64,000 nucleotides of DNA from Ectopseudomonas khazarica (GCF_004521985.1 NZ_SBHZ01000002.1:186001-250000), one strand, 5' to 3'; positions 18,407 to 27,399 are shown, numbered from the stretch's first letter. A program made the numbers and translations. The notes: generated from the sequence alone by a model not told the origin.

Positions 18407-19075
18407 ATGAATCCACTTTCCGTGCTCCGCGATGCCTGGTTCTTCTCCAGCCACAACCTGGCGGCCATCGCCCGGCTGACCCTGCCCCTGCTGGTGCTCG
18501 AGGCCATCGCCCAGGCCGTGCTGGCCGCGCAGCTCGGCGAAGACGCCAACCCGGCCTACGGGGTCCTGCTCGGCATCCTCTTCTATCCGCTGTATGCCGC
18601 GCCGCTGATCCTCTTCCTGCATGCACGCAGCAACGGGCAGACGCCGGGCAACGCCCAGCTGTTCGCCGCCGGCCTGCAGCTCTGGCCGAGCTTCGCCCTG
18701 ATGACCGGCCTGAGCACGCTGGCGATCATGCTCGGCCTGTCGCTGTTCATCGTGCCGGGCATCTGGATCATGATGCGCCTGGCCTTCTCCGAGCTGATCC
18801 TGGTGCTGCGCCAGGAGCCGCCATTGCGCGCCCTGCAGAGCAGCTTCAGCATGACCGAGGGGCGCTTCTGGCCGGTATTCGCCTGCCTGGCCAACGTCCT
18901 GCTCCCGCTGTGGCTGCTCGACTGGTGGACGCAGCCGAGCCAGGGCGACACCCTGCTCTGGGTGCTGCACCAGGCGGGCAACGGCTTCCTCCAGCTGTTC
19001 GCCATCGTGGTGCTGTTCCGCCTGTTCATGCTGCTCGACCCCAGGCAACCGGCAGCATCGCAGAACAACGACTAG
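18407..19075 (+). CDS. YciC-like integral membrane protein
   Basis: A 222-residue inner-membrane protein with about five or six hydrophobic segments (for example residues 20-40, 48-68, 90-118, 160-180 and 195-215). SLFIVPGIWIMMRLAFSELILVL and the SFSMTEGRFW segment resemble the YciC/UPF0259 group. Function is unknown. An in-frame ATG 39 bases upstream would add a polar tail, so the start at 18407 is preferred. Confidence 0.72.
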   Translation: MNPLSVLRDAWFFSSHNLAAIARLTLPLLVLEAIAQAVLAAQLGEDANPAYGVLLGILFYPLYAAPLILFLHARSNGQTPGNAQLFAAGLQLWPSFALMTGLSTLAIMLGLSLFIVPGIWIMMRLAFSELILVLRQEPPLRALQSSFSMTEGRFWPVFACLANVLLPLWLLDWWTQPSQGDTLLWVLHQAGNGFLQLFAIVVLFRLFMLLDPRQPAASQNND

Positions 19076-19105
19076 GCTTGCTGCTTTGCCCAAGAGGAGC
19101 ACGCC

Positions 19106-19540
19106 ATGAGCGACAGCAACCCGAGCATCCTGTCCCACATTTCCATCGGTACCAACGACTTCGACGCCGCCAGCGCCTTCTACGCCAAGGTGCTGGCGAC
19201 CCTGGGCTGCCGCGAGATCATGCGCCATCCGGGAGCGGTGGCCTTCGGGCGCGAATACCCGGAGTTCTGGGTGCAGACACCGATCAACGGCCAGCCGGCC
19301 ACGCTCGGCAACGGCAGCCACTTCGGCTTCGTCGCCCCGGACAAGGCCTCGGTGCACGCCTTTCACCAGGCGGCGCTGGAGGCCGGTGGTCGCGACGAAG
19401 GCCAGCCCGGGCCACGCCCGGACTATGGCGAGCCGTACTACGGTTGTTTCATCAGGGATCTCGACGGCCACAAGATCGAGGCGGCCTTCTGGGACATGGC
19501 GCTGATGCTGGCGAGCGGCGCGCAGCACGAGCATGGCTGA
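19106..19540 (+). CDS. VOC-superfamily (glyoxalase-like) protein
   Basis: A 144-residue VOC protein: ILSHISIGTNDFDAASAFYAKVLATLG opens the first module and GCFIRDLDGHKIEAAFWD closes the second. It resembles the group often annotated as lactoylglutathione lyase-like. The ATG has a good AAGAGGAG ribosome site. Its substrate is unknown. Confidence 0.83.
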   Translation: MSDSNPSILSHISIGTNDFDAASAFYAKVLATLGCREIMRHPGAVAFGREYPEFWVQTPINGQPATLGNGSHFGFVAPDKASVHAFHQAALEAGGRDEGQPGPRPDYGEPYYGCFIRDLDGHKIEAAFWDMALMLASGAQHEHG

Positions 19541-19552
19541 CGACATACCCTG

Positions 19553-20299
19553 CTACTGGTGCGCGACCACCGGCTGATAGCGCAGGGCGGCATTGGCGAC
19601 CCACCCCTCGCGCAACAGGCTCTCGAGCGCAGCCGCCAGCTGCGGCATGCGCTCCAGGCGCTGGCGCGAGAAGCCGATGTAGAGTTCGGTACGCGCCTCG
19701 GGCTGATAGGCAGCCTTGACGATGCGGCCGGCCAACCTGGGGTCGAGCAGCGCATAGTCGACCTGGCAGTCGGTACCGACCAATGCGTCGATACGGCCAC
19801 GGGTCAGCATCCCCAGCAACTGGCTTTCATTGCTGACCCCGACCTTCTTCAGTCCCTGGTCATCATCGAATGGCTGAAAGTACACCGACTCCAGCACGTA
19901 GCCGATGCGCAGCTCGTGCAGCGCCGCATAGTCCTTGAGGCGCATGGCCAGCGCCGGGCTGGCGTAGAAGCGCGGCGAGCAGGCGTAGTAAGGCGCATCC
20001 AGGTACTGGATGTAGCGTTCGCGCTCCGGCGTTCTGGCCAGGCCGGTCATCATGTCCGCCGTGCCCTGTTCGAGCGCCGCCAGGCCCCTCGCCCAGGGCG
20101 CGCGATGCACCTCGAAGCGCAGTCCGGTGCGACGTGACAGCTCGTCGAGCAGATCGATATCCAGCCCCTGCAGCTGCCCATCCTCCTTGAGCATGCGAAA
20201 CGGCGGCCAGAGATCGGTCATCACCTGCAGCGCACGGGGCTCTTCGGCCCGGCACACCACAGAGGCCAGCAGCAGGACGAGCAGCAGCCAGGCACGCAT
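19553..20299 (-). CDS. Solitary periplasmic substrate-binding protein (SBP_bac_3 family)
   Basis: A 248-residue protein with a signal peptide (about residues 1-18, cleaved near CRA-EE) and an amino-acid-type binding fold: VMTDLWPPFRMLKEDGQLQGLDIDLLDELSRRTG, then GTADMMTGLARTPERERYIQYLDAPYY. No permease or ATPase gene is adjacent. Many Pseudomonas proteins of this type feed sensors or remain uncharacterised. The next binding protein (22550) is of the same broad family. Confidence 0.82.
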   Translation of the reverse strand: MRAWLLLVLLLASVVCRAEEPRALQVMTDLWPPFRMLKEDGQLQGLDIDLLDELSRRTGLRFEVHRAPWARGLAALEQGTADMMTGLARTPERERYIQYLDAPYYACSPRFYASPALAMRLKDYAALHELRIGYVLESVYFQPFDDDQGLKKVGVSNESQLLGMLTRGRIDALVGTDCQVDYALLDPRLAGRIVKAAYQPEARTELYIGFSRQRLERMPQLAAALESLLREGWVANAALRYQPVVAHQ

Positions 20300-20309
20300 C
20301 GGACACCTC

Positions 20310-21143
20310 CTAGCTTCGCGGTTTCAAGCCGGAAAGCCGTGGCAACAGCACACGCTCGAACAGCCGCGGGAAGAAACGCGCCAGCACCCGCGCCCGCCAG
20401 TCGACGTTGGACAGTACCAACAGCCGCCGGCGCTTGAGCGCACCGTGATAAATGGCCTCGGCGACATCCTGCGGCGAAGCGACCTTGCCCATTGCCAGCG
20501 GTGGCTGCGCCGCCACCGAGCCGTCACCGACCAGCGCGTTCTTGCGCAGGTCGGTCGCGGTGAAGCCCGGGCATACCAGCATGACGTTGACGCCCGAACC
20601 CTTGAGTTCGAAACGCAGGGTCTCGAACAGGCCGTGCAGGGCATGCTTGCTGGCGTTGTAGGCACTGCGATAGAGCAACGGCGCGATGCCCGACAGCGAG
20701 CTGAGCACGATGATCTGCCCGCGCCGGGCGATCAGGCTGGGCAGCGCGGCCTGGGTACAGTGCAACGCGCCGAAGTAGTTCACCGCCATGACCCGCTGGA
20801 ACACGTCCAGGCTGGTCTCGGCGAACGTGCTGCGGTGGGTGATGCCGGCATTGTTGACCAGCACGTCGATGCCGCCGAAGCGCTCGCAGGCCAGGGCCAC
20901 GGCACGCTGCACCGCATCGGCATCGGCGACGTCACACATCAGACCCAGCGCCTCGGCGTTGTGATGGTCGGCCAGGTGCTGCACCAGGCCATCCAGCGCC
21001 GCCTGGTGCAGGTCGAGAATCACCAGGCGCGCGCCAGCCTGCGCCAGGCGCACGGCCAGGGCGCGGCCGATGCCGGCGCAACCGCCGGTGATCAGCACCA
21101 CCTTGCGATCGAAAACCTTGTTGGCGAACACCTTGCGATACAT
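20310..21143 (-). CDS. Short-chain dehydrogenase/reductase
   Basis: A 277-residue classical SDR. The NAD(P) motif is ITGGCAGIGRALA near residue 20; NNAG is at about residue 95; the catalytic Ser/Tyr/Lys are in VLSSLSG and YNASKHAL. The C-terminal part after about residue 230 is basic and hydrophobic, as in membrane-associated SDRs. The start at 21143 has a GGGAG site. Substrate unknown. It follows no operon partner except the binding-protein gene 10 bp downstream. Confidence 0.87.
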   Translation of the reverse strand: MYRKVFANKVFDRKVVLITGGCAGIGRALAVRLAQAGARLVILDLHQAALDGLVQHLADHHNAEALGLMCDVADADAVQRAVALACERFGGIDVLVNNAGITHRSTFAETSLDVFQRVMAVNYFGALHCTQAALPSLIARRGQIIVLSSLSGIAPLLYRSAYNASKHALHGLFETLRFELKGSGVNVMLVCPGFTATDLRKNALVGDGSVAAQPPLAMGKVASPQDVAEAIYHGALKRRRLLVLSNVDWRARVLARFFPRLFERVLLPRLSGLKPRS

Positions 21144-21366
21144 GTGCGGCTCCCGGAATCCACGCTCACCGATATCAACTGCCGCCCTTCGCCAGGGCGA
21201 CCCACACAACAGTCTTTCGCATGCTACTGCAGCTCATGCCATCTGTCCCTGGGGCCGAACGACCGTGCGAACTCGGCAGATACTCGACAATCGCCCAGCA
21301 ATGCCTGGGCCGATCCGGTGCACTCGGGTATCCTCGCCTCCTTCCAGCATAGTCGCTCATGCCGCC

Positions 21367-22455
21367 ATGTCTCTGCCCCGCCCGCTTCGCCTGCTGTTGC
21401 TCGTCGCCCTGCTGCCCGTCATTCTGCTGGCCCTGGTCCATGTCCTGGCCTGGAACCCCGCTGCGCGCGAGGAGGCGGACGTGTCCTGCACGGGCCAGGT
21501 GGCACAGCTGCAGCCAGGGCAGGCGCTGAAGGTCATGACCTGGAACGTGCAGTACCTGGCCGGCAAGCGCCACGTGTTCTGGTACGACCTGCCTGGCGGC
21601 GACGGCCCGGACGAACGCCCGAGCAGCGCCGACCTGGTGCGGACGCTGGACGAGGTGGTGCGCATCCTGCGCGATGAGCAACCGGACGTCGTGCTGCTGC
21701 AGGAGCTGCACGACAACGCCAAGGCCACCGACTACCAGGACCAGCAGGCCCTGCTGCAGGCGCGCCTGGCAGACCTCTACCCGTGCAGCAGCCAGGCGTT
21801 CTACTGGAAGTCCGCCTTCGTGCCGCACCCGCGCATTCTCGGCAGCGTCGGCATGAAGCTGGGCACCCTCAGCCGCTTCCAGATCGCCCGCGCCGAGCGC
21901 CTGCAACTGCCGATGCTGGCCAGCAACCTGCTGAGCCGCCCCTTCCAGCTCAAGCGCGCCCTGCTGGTCAGCTACCTGCCGATCCGCGGTGGCGGCGAGC
22001 TGGCGGCGATCAACACCCATTTCGATGCCTTCGCCCAGGGCGAGGACACCATGCAACGCCAGGTCGAGATGACCGATGGCCTGTTGCGCCAACTGCAGCA
22101 GGCCGGCCAGCCATGGGTCCTGGGTGGCGACCTCAACCTGCTGCCGCCAGGTCAGTTCGAGCACCTGCCCGACGACCAGCGCAGCTGGTATGCCGCCGAC
22201 AGCGAGCTGCAGGACCTGGCCAGGCGCTACCCGATGATCCCCAGTCTGCTGCAGGCCAGCGGCGCGGACCAGGCGCGGTGGTACACCCATTATCCCAACG
22301 ACCCTGCCGCCAGCGGTCCGGATCGCACCCTCGACTACCTGTTCTACAGCCCGCGCCTGACGCCGCTGGCCAGCCAGGTGCGCCAGGACGACACGCTGGC
22401 CATCTCCGACCACCTGCCGGTGATCGGACGTTTCTTCATCCCCAGCCAGGAATAG
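21367..22455 (+). CDS. Endonuclease/exonuclease/phosphatase-family protein with N-terminal membrane anchor
   Basis: A 362-residue EEP-fold hydrolase. The N-terminus has one hydrophobic helix (about 6-25) that likely tethers it to the inner membrane facing the periplasm. The catalytic set is present: N in MTWNVQYLAG, E in LLQELHD, H in NTHFDAF, D and N in GGDLNLLPP, and SDHLPVIG near the end. It could act on phosphodiesters, lipids or nucleic acid; sequence does not tell which. Confidence 0.83.
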   Translation: MSLPRPLRLLLLVALLPVILLALVHVLAWNPAAREEADVSCTGQVAQLQPGQALKVMTWNVQYLAGKRHVFWYDLPGGDGPDERPSSADLVRTLDEVVRILRDEQPDVVLLQELHDNAKATDYQDQQALLQARLADLYPCSSQAFYWKSAFVPHPRILGSVGMKLGTLSRFQIARAERLQLPMLASNLLSRPFQLKRALLVSYLPIRGGGELAAINTHFDAFAQGEDTMQRQVEMTDGLLRQLQQAGQPWVLGGDLNLLPPGQFEHLPDDQRSWYAADSELQDLARRYPMIPSLLQASGADQARWYTHYPNDPAASGPDRTLDYLFYSPRLTPLASQVRQDDTLAISDHLPVIGRFFIPSQE

Positions 22456-22549
22456 GCACGACAGGGCTGGACAACGCCACTGCCTGTTGTCCATGCTCGA
22501 CCGGCACCGCCCCAAGAATGACAAGACGGCAAACAGCCGCGACACCTCG

Positions 22550-23284
22550 ATGCCAAGACGCTTCTGCCTGATACTCATCGCCCTGCTGTGGTTGCCGGTC
22601 GCCTGTGCGGCCGGCAGCGAGCGACGCATTCATGTCGGCTACTACGAATTCCCTCCCTACTCCTACACCGACGACCAGGGCCACCCCAGTGGCGTCGGCC
22701 TCGAACTGACCGCGCGCCTGCTCGACGAGGCCGGCTACCAGGCGGAGTTCCGCTCCTACCCCGGCGCACGCCTGTACAACGGCCTGATCGACGGCAGCAT
22801 CGCGCTCTGGTTCGGCGCCCCGGGCAAGCCCGAACTGGCCGAGCACACCCTGGAGAGCCGCTACCTGCTCGGGCAGATCGCCCTCAACCTGTACTACCGC
22901 CCGGGCACCGCACCGCCCAGGTTGCCCGACGACCTGCAGGGCCGTGGCGTGATCCTGATCACCGGCTACAGCTACTGGCAGGGCATCAACCAGTGGCTGC
23001 AAGACCCGGCGCGGCACATCACCCTGCATCGCACCTCGCGGCACACCGCGGCGCTGGAGATGCTGCTGCGCCGACGTGGTGACCTCCTCCTCGACTACCA
23101 GATGCCGGTGGAGCAGGCCCGGCGCAGCCTCGGCATCGGCGACCTGCCGTTCGTCGAGGTGCAGCGCCTGCAGCTCAAGCTGATCGTCTCCCGCCACGCG
23201 GCGGATGCCGTACAGCTGCGCGACGCGCTCGACCATGCCTACCAGCGCCTGCAGGCCAGCGGCGAAGACCTGCAACTGCCGTGA
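22550..23284 (+). CDS. Solitary periplasmic substrate-binding protein
   Basis: A 244-residue secreted protein with a clear signal peptide (MPRRFCLILIALLWLPVACA) and a binding-protein fold: VGYYEFPPYSYTDDQGHPSGVGLELTARLL. It resembles SBP_bac_3 proteins that occur without permease genes. The ATG at 22550 was chosen because it directly starts the signal peptide. Downstream lies the converging tonB gene. Confidence 0.8.
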   Translation: MPRRFCLILIALLWLPVACAAGSERRIHVGYYEFPPYSYTDDQGHPSGVGLELTARLLDEAGYQAEFRSYPGARLYNGLIDGSIALWFGAPGKPELAEHTLESRYLLGQIALNLYYRPGTAPPRLPDDLQGRGVILITGYSYWQGINQWLQDPARHITLHRTSRHTAALEMLLRRRGDLLLDYQMPVEQARRSLGIGDLPFVEVQRLQLKLIVSRHAADAVQLRDALDHAYQRLQASGEDLQLP

Positions 23285-23296
23285 GTCGCCCGGCCC

Positions 23297-24094
23297 CTAT
23301 TCGATGCGGTAGCTGAAGGTGTTCTTCACGTTGGCCACCGCCACCGCCTGGCCGTTGACCACGCGCGGCTGGTAGCGAAAGGTCCTGGCCGCGGCCAGTG
23401 ACGGTTTGACGAAGAACGGATGGCAATTGCCGACCACCTGCGGGTCTTCCACGCGCCCGGCAGCGTTCACCGTATAGGCCACCGTGCATTCGCCCTCGAT
23501 CTTGCGTTCCAGCGCCTTGGCCGGATAGTCCGGCGCCTGCTTGGCGATGGGCAGGTACTGGCGGCTGGCCGCCTGCGCCTCGGCGCGCGCCGCAGCGGCT
23601 GCGGCATTCGCCGCCGCCACGCGCTCGGCTTCGAGCCGGCGGGCCTCGGCCAACTGCTGCGCTTCCAGCTGCGCCTGACGCGCCGCCTCTTCGCGGGCCA
23701 GACGCTCCTGGCGCTGCGCCTCGGCACGCCGCTGCTGACGTTCACGCTGCAAGCGCAGCGCCTGTTCCTCACGCGCCTGCTCGGCCCTCTTGAAGGCCAG
23801 GTCCGCCTGTTCGGGTGCTGGCGCCTCGACCGGCGCCTCCGCCGGCGGCGGCGCCACTGCCGGTTCGGCGACGACGGGCGCCGGCGGTTGAACCACGGGG
23901 GCCGGCAGGCTGATCAGCTCGGTGGTGAGTACCGTGGCAAGCGGTGTCGGCAGCGGCGCCTGGTGAGCCAGGTGCAGCAGCACATAGGCCAGGCCGGCAT
24001 GCAGGGCGATGGCGACGCCGATGGCGAAACCATGTTCGCGCCAGGCCGGCCAGGCCAGACGCGGCGCGGGCATTTCCAGGGTCAGGCTGCTCAT
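23297..24094 (-). CDS. tonB: TonB energy-transducing protein
   Basis: A 265-residue TonB-family protein that couples the inner-membrane proton force to outer-membrane receptors. It has one N-terminal transmembrane helix (about 22-42), a short Pro/Ala/Glu segment (60-95), a long charged Arg/Glu/Ala-rich helix (about 95-175) in place of the usual Glu-Pro/Lys-Pro linker, and a C-terminal TonB domain with PDYPAKALERKIEGECTVAYTV and TFRYQPRVVNG. It is one base after the exbD stop, so the three genes form an operon exbB-exbD-tonB. Confidence 0.9.
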   Translation of the reverse strand: MSSLTLEMPAPRLAWPAWREHGFAIGVAIALHAGLAYVLLHLAHQAPLPTPLATVLTTELISLPAPVVQPPAPVVAEPAVAPPPAEAPVEAPAPEQADLAFKRAEQAREEQALRLQRERQQRRAEAQRQERLAREEAARQAQLEAQQLAEARRLEAERVAAANAAAAAARAEAQAASRQYLPIAKQAPDYPAKALERKIEGECTVAYTVNAAGRVEDPQVVGNCHPFFVKPSLAAARTFRYQPRVVNGQAVAVANVKNTFSYRIE

Positions 24095-24095
24095 G

Positions 24096-24539
24096 TCAGG
24101 GCGCCTCGGTGATCAGGCCCAGGCGGCTGACACCGCCACGCTGCAACTCGGCGATGCCGGCGATCACCGACGCATAGTCGGCATGCTGGTCGGCGCGCAC
24201 GTAGACCTGAGTCTGCGGGTTGGCGGCGACGATGGCGGCGATCTTCTCGCGCATCGCCTCCTTGCTCGGCGCACTGTCGGTCTGCGACTCGATATCCACT
24301 TCGCTGCCCAGGTTCCAATGGAAGCTGCCGTCGTCCTTCACCGACAGGGTGACGATGCGCTGCTCGCCCGGTGCCGGCAGCGCTTCGGCCGCCACCTTGG
24401 GCAGTTCGATCTGCACGCCCTGCACCAGCATCGGTGCGGTCACCATGAAGATCACCAGCAGCACCAGCATCACGTCGATATAGGGCACCACGTTCATTTC
24501 GGCCTTCAGGCCATGCTTGTGCGTCGGTCGAACCAGCAT
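24096..24539 (-). CDS. exbD: ExbD/TolR-family biopolymer transport protein
   Basis: A 147-residue inner-membrane protein with one transmembrane helix near residues 20-42: MNVVPYIDVMLVLLVIFMVTAP, which contains the conserved proton-path aspartate. The periplasmic part ends with VYVRADQHADYASVIAGIAELQRGGVSRLGLIT. It partners ExbB to drive TonB. The start was placed at MLVRPTHKHG as in the family; an upstream in-frame start would run into exbB. Confidence 0.9.
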   Translation of the reverse strand: MLVRPTHKHGLKAEMNVVPYIDVMLVLLVIFMVTAPMLVQGVQIELPKVAAEALPAPGEQRIVTLSVKDDGSFHWNLGSEVDIESQTDSAPSKEAMREKIAAIVAANPQTQVYVRADQHADYASVIAGIAELQRGGVSRLGLITEAP

Positions 24540-24552
24540 CGCGTCATCCTCC

Positions 24553-25272
24553 TCAAGCGGCAGCGGCCATGCCCGCACCAACGCCATTGAGGCGACGGTG
24601 CAGACGGCCCTGCAGCTCGTTGGCGAAGGCGTAGTAACGCGCGATCAGGGTCTGGCTGCGCGCCGAGAAGCGGTTGTAGGCCATCACCGCCGGAATCGCC
24701 GCGAACAGGCCGATGGCCGTGGCGATCAGCGCTTCGGCAATGCCCGGCGCCACCGTCGACAGCGTGGCCTGCTGCACCTGGGACAGGCCGAGGAAGGAAT
24801 TCATGATCCCCCACACGGTGCCGAACAGACCGATGTAGGGGCTCACCGACCCCACCGTGGCGAGGAACGGCAGGCCCTTCTCCAGGCGTTCCTCCTGCTC
24901 GGCAATCGCCACTGCCAGGCTGCGCTCGACGCCGTCGAGCACGGTCTCCGTGCTGTTGCCGGCATGCGCCTGCAGCTGGCTGAAGCTCTGATAACCCGCC
25001 AGGAAGATACGCTGCAGGGCGGCATCGGCGGGCAGCTCCTGCTGCACGCCTGCGCGGTACAGGGCGCCTGTTTCATCGCTGCGAAAGCGCTTGAGGAAGT
25101 CTCTCGCCAGCGCCTCGGTGCGGCGCAGCACGCCGCCACGCTGGACGATCAGGTACCAGCTGATCAGCGAGGCCAGCACCAGGCAGAGCATCACCGCCTG
25201 CACGACGAGACTGGCCTCGCTGACCAGCCCCCAGACGGTCATGTGTTCGAGATGGGCTTGGTTTTGCATCAT
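24553..25272 (-). CDS. exbB: ExbB/TolQ-family proton channel protein
   Basis: A 239-residue protein with three transmembrane helices (about 15-40, 135-160 and 170-195). The segments FLATVGSVSPYIGLFGTVWGIMNSF and APGIAEALIATAIGLFAAIPAVMAYN are the MotA/TolQ/ExbB core. It resembles TolQ as much as ExbB, but a Tol system would be accompanied by tolA/tolB/pal, absent here. AAGGAAAGC precedes two adjacent ATGs; the first is used. A PhoB-box-like sequence lies 51 bp upstream of the start. Confidence 0.9.
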   Translation of the reverse strand: MMQNQAHLEHMTVWGLVSEASLVVQAVMLCLVLASLISWYLIVQRGGVLRRTEALARDFLKRFRSDETGALYRAGVQQELPADAALQRIFLAGYQSFSQLQAHAGNSTETVLDGVERSLAVAIAEQEERLEKGLPFLATVGSVSPYIGLFGTVWGIMNSFLGLSQVQQATLSTVAPGIAEALIATAIGLFAAIPAVMAYNRFSARSQTLIARYYAFANELQGRLHRRLNGVGAGMAAAA

Positions 25273-25322
25273 GCTTTCCTTCAATGGCTCGAGCCCCATG
25301 GCTCACATTTCAAGACACTGGC

Positions 25323-25340
25323 GTTACACCGGGATGACAG
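25323..25340 (-). promoter_or_regulatory. PhoB box upstream of exbB-exbD-tonB
   Basis: On the minus strand the sequence reads CTGTCAT-CCCG-GTGTAAC. The first half matches the Pho-box repeat CTGTCAT exactly and the second differs at one base, with the canonical 4-base spacer. It lies between the phytase stop and exbB, 51 bp before the exbB ATG, where an activator site replacing the -35 element is expected. Confidence 0.78.
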
Positions 25341-25357
25341 GCGTGACGCCAGCCGTC

Positions 25358-27268
25358 TCATTCCAGGCCCAGCGCGGCGGCGATCGCCGTCCAGGGCACG
25401 TACTTGTAGTTCTGGTTACCCTCGGGCATGCGCTTGCGGCCGTCCTGCACCACCAGCAGGCCAGCGCTCCAGGGGCCGCCGAGGTTGGCTGAAGTCACCT
25501 CCAGACCATCGGTCTCCGAAGCCCCGTCGATGCCGCGTTCGGCGTTCAGGCCGATGCGCAGGCTGCCGCGCAGCCTGTAGGGCGCCTGCGCCTCGACCAC
25601 CACATAGCTGTCGTTGCCCTGGCTGGAGATCAGCAGGTAGTCACGCTGCCGCCCCTGATAGAGGGCCAAGCCCTCGATGTCGTCTTCGAGCGGGCCGCCC
25701 ACGGCGATGACCTGCTCCAGCTCGGCCGGGGCGTCGGCACGGGCATCGAGCGTCCACACCGCCACGTCCTCCTCGCCGATGTACAGGCGCTCGTTGCGGT
25801 CGTCCGCCACGCAGCCTTCCGGCTGGGTCGCGGTGCGGAAGCGACGCACCAGCTGGCCGCTGGCCTTGCCGCCGGCACCGCTCAGGCGGTACTGCAGGAA
25901 GCTGCCGTCCTTGTCGTTGACGATGGCGTGAATGGTCTCCTGGCGATCCTTGAACAGACACAAGCCATAGATCTCCCGCAGTGGCGTGGGGATCTGGCCA
26001 ATCTCGCCGAGTTCACCGCTGGCGGGGTCGATGGCGAACAGCTGCAGGCTGTTGTGATCGCGGTTGCTGGCCACCGCCAGGTCGACCCGGCGCGCGCCCA
26101 GCTGGAAGCCGTTGCGCACGTCAACGTTGTTCAGCCGGCCGACGCGCAGGTCCTGCAGTTGCCTGCCGGCCAGGTCATAGACCAGCAGACCGCCCTGCTT
26201 GTCGGTGCCCAGCACGCGGCTGCGCTCGGGCTGTGCGTGATTGACCCAGATCGCCGGGTCGTCCGCCGCATCGCCCAGGCTCGGCGCGACCTCGCTCTGC
26301 ACCAGGGGGGTGACCACCGGCACCGCCGGCGGCGCTTCAGCGCTCTCGGGCTGCCAGTTCAGCGCGGCGCGACGGGCGCCATCGTCGGCCACCAGCAGCA
26401 GCTCGAGCCCCTGCGCCGTGCGCCGGGCACTGACCTGCTCCGGCTCGTCCAGCCCGGCCAGGTTCAGTACAGCGGCACGCTGCCACTGTGCGGCGTGGCG
26501 CTGGAACAGGTGCAGGTTGGCGGCGGCCGGATCCAGTAGCAGCAGGGCATCGGGCAGCACTGCCATGCCGCCGGCGTCCTGCAGCTCGCCGAAGGGCGCG
26601 ACCAGCTCCACCGGCTCACGCAGCAGCGGCGCCTCGGCAGCGGCGGAGTAGCGCCACAGGCCCACGCCTTCCTCGTTGACGTAGAGGCTGGCGGAGCTGT
26701 CATCGACCTGGCAGAAGCTGCTCTGCGGCGGCAGGCTCAGCGCCCGCACCCGCTGTGCCTGCGCCAGCGGTCGGCCGTGCTCGGCCACCAGCCACTGTTC
26801 GCCGATGCCCTCCTCGCCGACCAGGAAGAGGAAGTCGTTGCGCGCTTCGTCGCGATACAGGCACAGCCCTTCGATGGCGAAGCGGGTCTTCGGCAGGTAG
26901 TGCGGCGCGCTCCACTGCTGCGCGTCGTCGAGGCGCGCCAGCAGGGCCTGCTGACGCCGCTTGTCGAGCGTGGCGACCAGCACGCCACGCTCGTCGGCAC
27001 GCTGGTCGAGGGTAGCGAAACGCCCCGCCAGCTCGCTCAGCACCTGGCCGTCGGCGTCGACGACCTGCAGGCTGCGGGCGCCGACCTGCAGGCGCTCGGC
27101 CCCCGGCAGAAAGGGCAGCGGTGCCAGCCACTGGGTGTTTTCGCTGGCGATCAGCGCGTCGCTGAGCACGACGTTCGGCGCGGCCGAGACGGCCTCTTGC
27201 GGCTCATGGCTCTGGCACGCGGCCAGGATGATGCAGAGCCCCAGCAGGGACAGGTTGGAAAAACGCAT
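25358..27268 (-). CDS. Lipoprotein beta-propeller phytase, tandem propeller
   Basis: A 636-residue 3-phytase-type enzyme that would release phosphate from inositol hexakisphosphate outside the cytoplasm. It has a lipoprotein signal (lipobox LAAC, Cys18). The C-terminal propeller (about 325-636) keeps the calcium and phosphate ligands of BPP phytases: DDPAIW (336-341), LNNVDVR (379-385), SNRDHN, EGCVADD, YIGEEDVAVW, DIEGLALY, SSQGNDSY, ETDGLEV and NQNYKYVPW. The N-terminal half (about 30-310) is a second, degenerate propeller that keeps only EGLCLY and GEEG-like pieces. It sits between the TonB-dependent receptor and exbB. Lipoprotein anchoring suggests the outer membrane or periplasm. Confidence 0.92.
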   Translation of the reverse strand: MRFSNLSLLGLCIILAACQSHEPQEAVSAAPNVVLSDALIASENTQWLAPLPFLPGAERLQVGARSLQVVDADGQVLSELAGRFATLDQRADERGVLVATLDKRRQQALLARLDDAQQWSAPHYLPKTRFAIEGLCLYRDEARNDFLFLVGEEGIGEQWLVAEHGRPLAQAQRVRALSLPPQSSFCQVDDSSASLYVNEEGVGLWRYSAAAEAPLLREPVELVAPFGELQDAGGMAVLPDALLLLDPAAANLHLFQRHAAQWQRAAVLNLAGLDEPEQVSARRTAQGLELLLVADDGARRAALNWQPESAEAPPAVPVVTPLVQSEVAPSLGDAADDPAIWVNHAQPERSRVLGTDKQGGLLVYDLAGRQLQDLRVGRLNNVDVRNGFQLGARRVDLAVASNRDHNSLQLFAIDPASGELGEIGQIPTPLREIYGLCLFKDRQETIHAIVNDKDGSFLQYRLSGAGGKASGQLVRRFRTATQPEGCVADDRNERLYIGEEDVAVWTLDARADAPAELEQVIAVGGPLEDDIEGLALYQGRQRDYLLISSQGNDSYVVVEAQAPYRLRGSLRIGLNAERGIDGASETDGLEVTSANLGGPWSAGLLVVQDGRKRMPEGNQNYKYVPWTAIAAALGLE

Positions 27269-27287
27269 GAAGAGTTCCTGGTAACGG

Positions 27288-27328
27288 TGGCCCGGCCCGC
27301 TGCCGCCGAGTGGCGACGGGCCAGGCCA
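27288..27328 (-). promoter_or_regulatory. Strong intercistronic hairpin between receptor and phytase genes
   Basis: Arms TGGCCCGGCCCGCTGCC (27288-27304) and GGCGACGGGCCAGGCCA (27312-27328) pair with few mismatches around a short loop. No T-run follows on the minus strand, so it is better read as an attenuator or mRNA-stability element that could set the receptor:phytase ratio than as a full terminator. Confidence 0.55.
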
Positions 27329-27399
27329 TTGAAGATGTCGGTGTGGCGAGCGCCTTCCGGTGGACGAAAACGCGTTGTCCACCCTGAAACACGCAGCGC

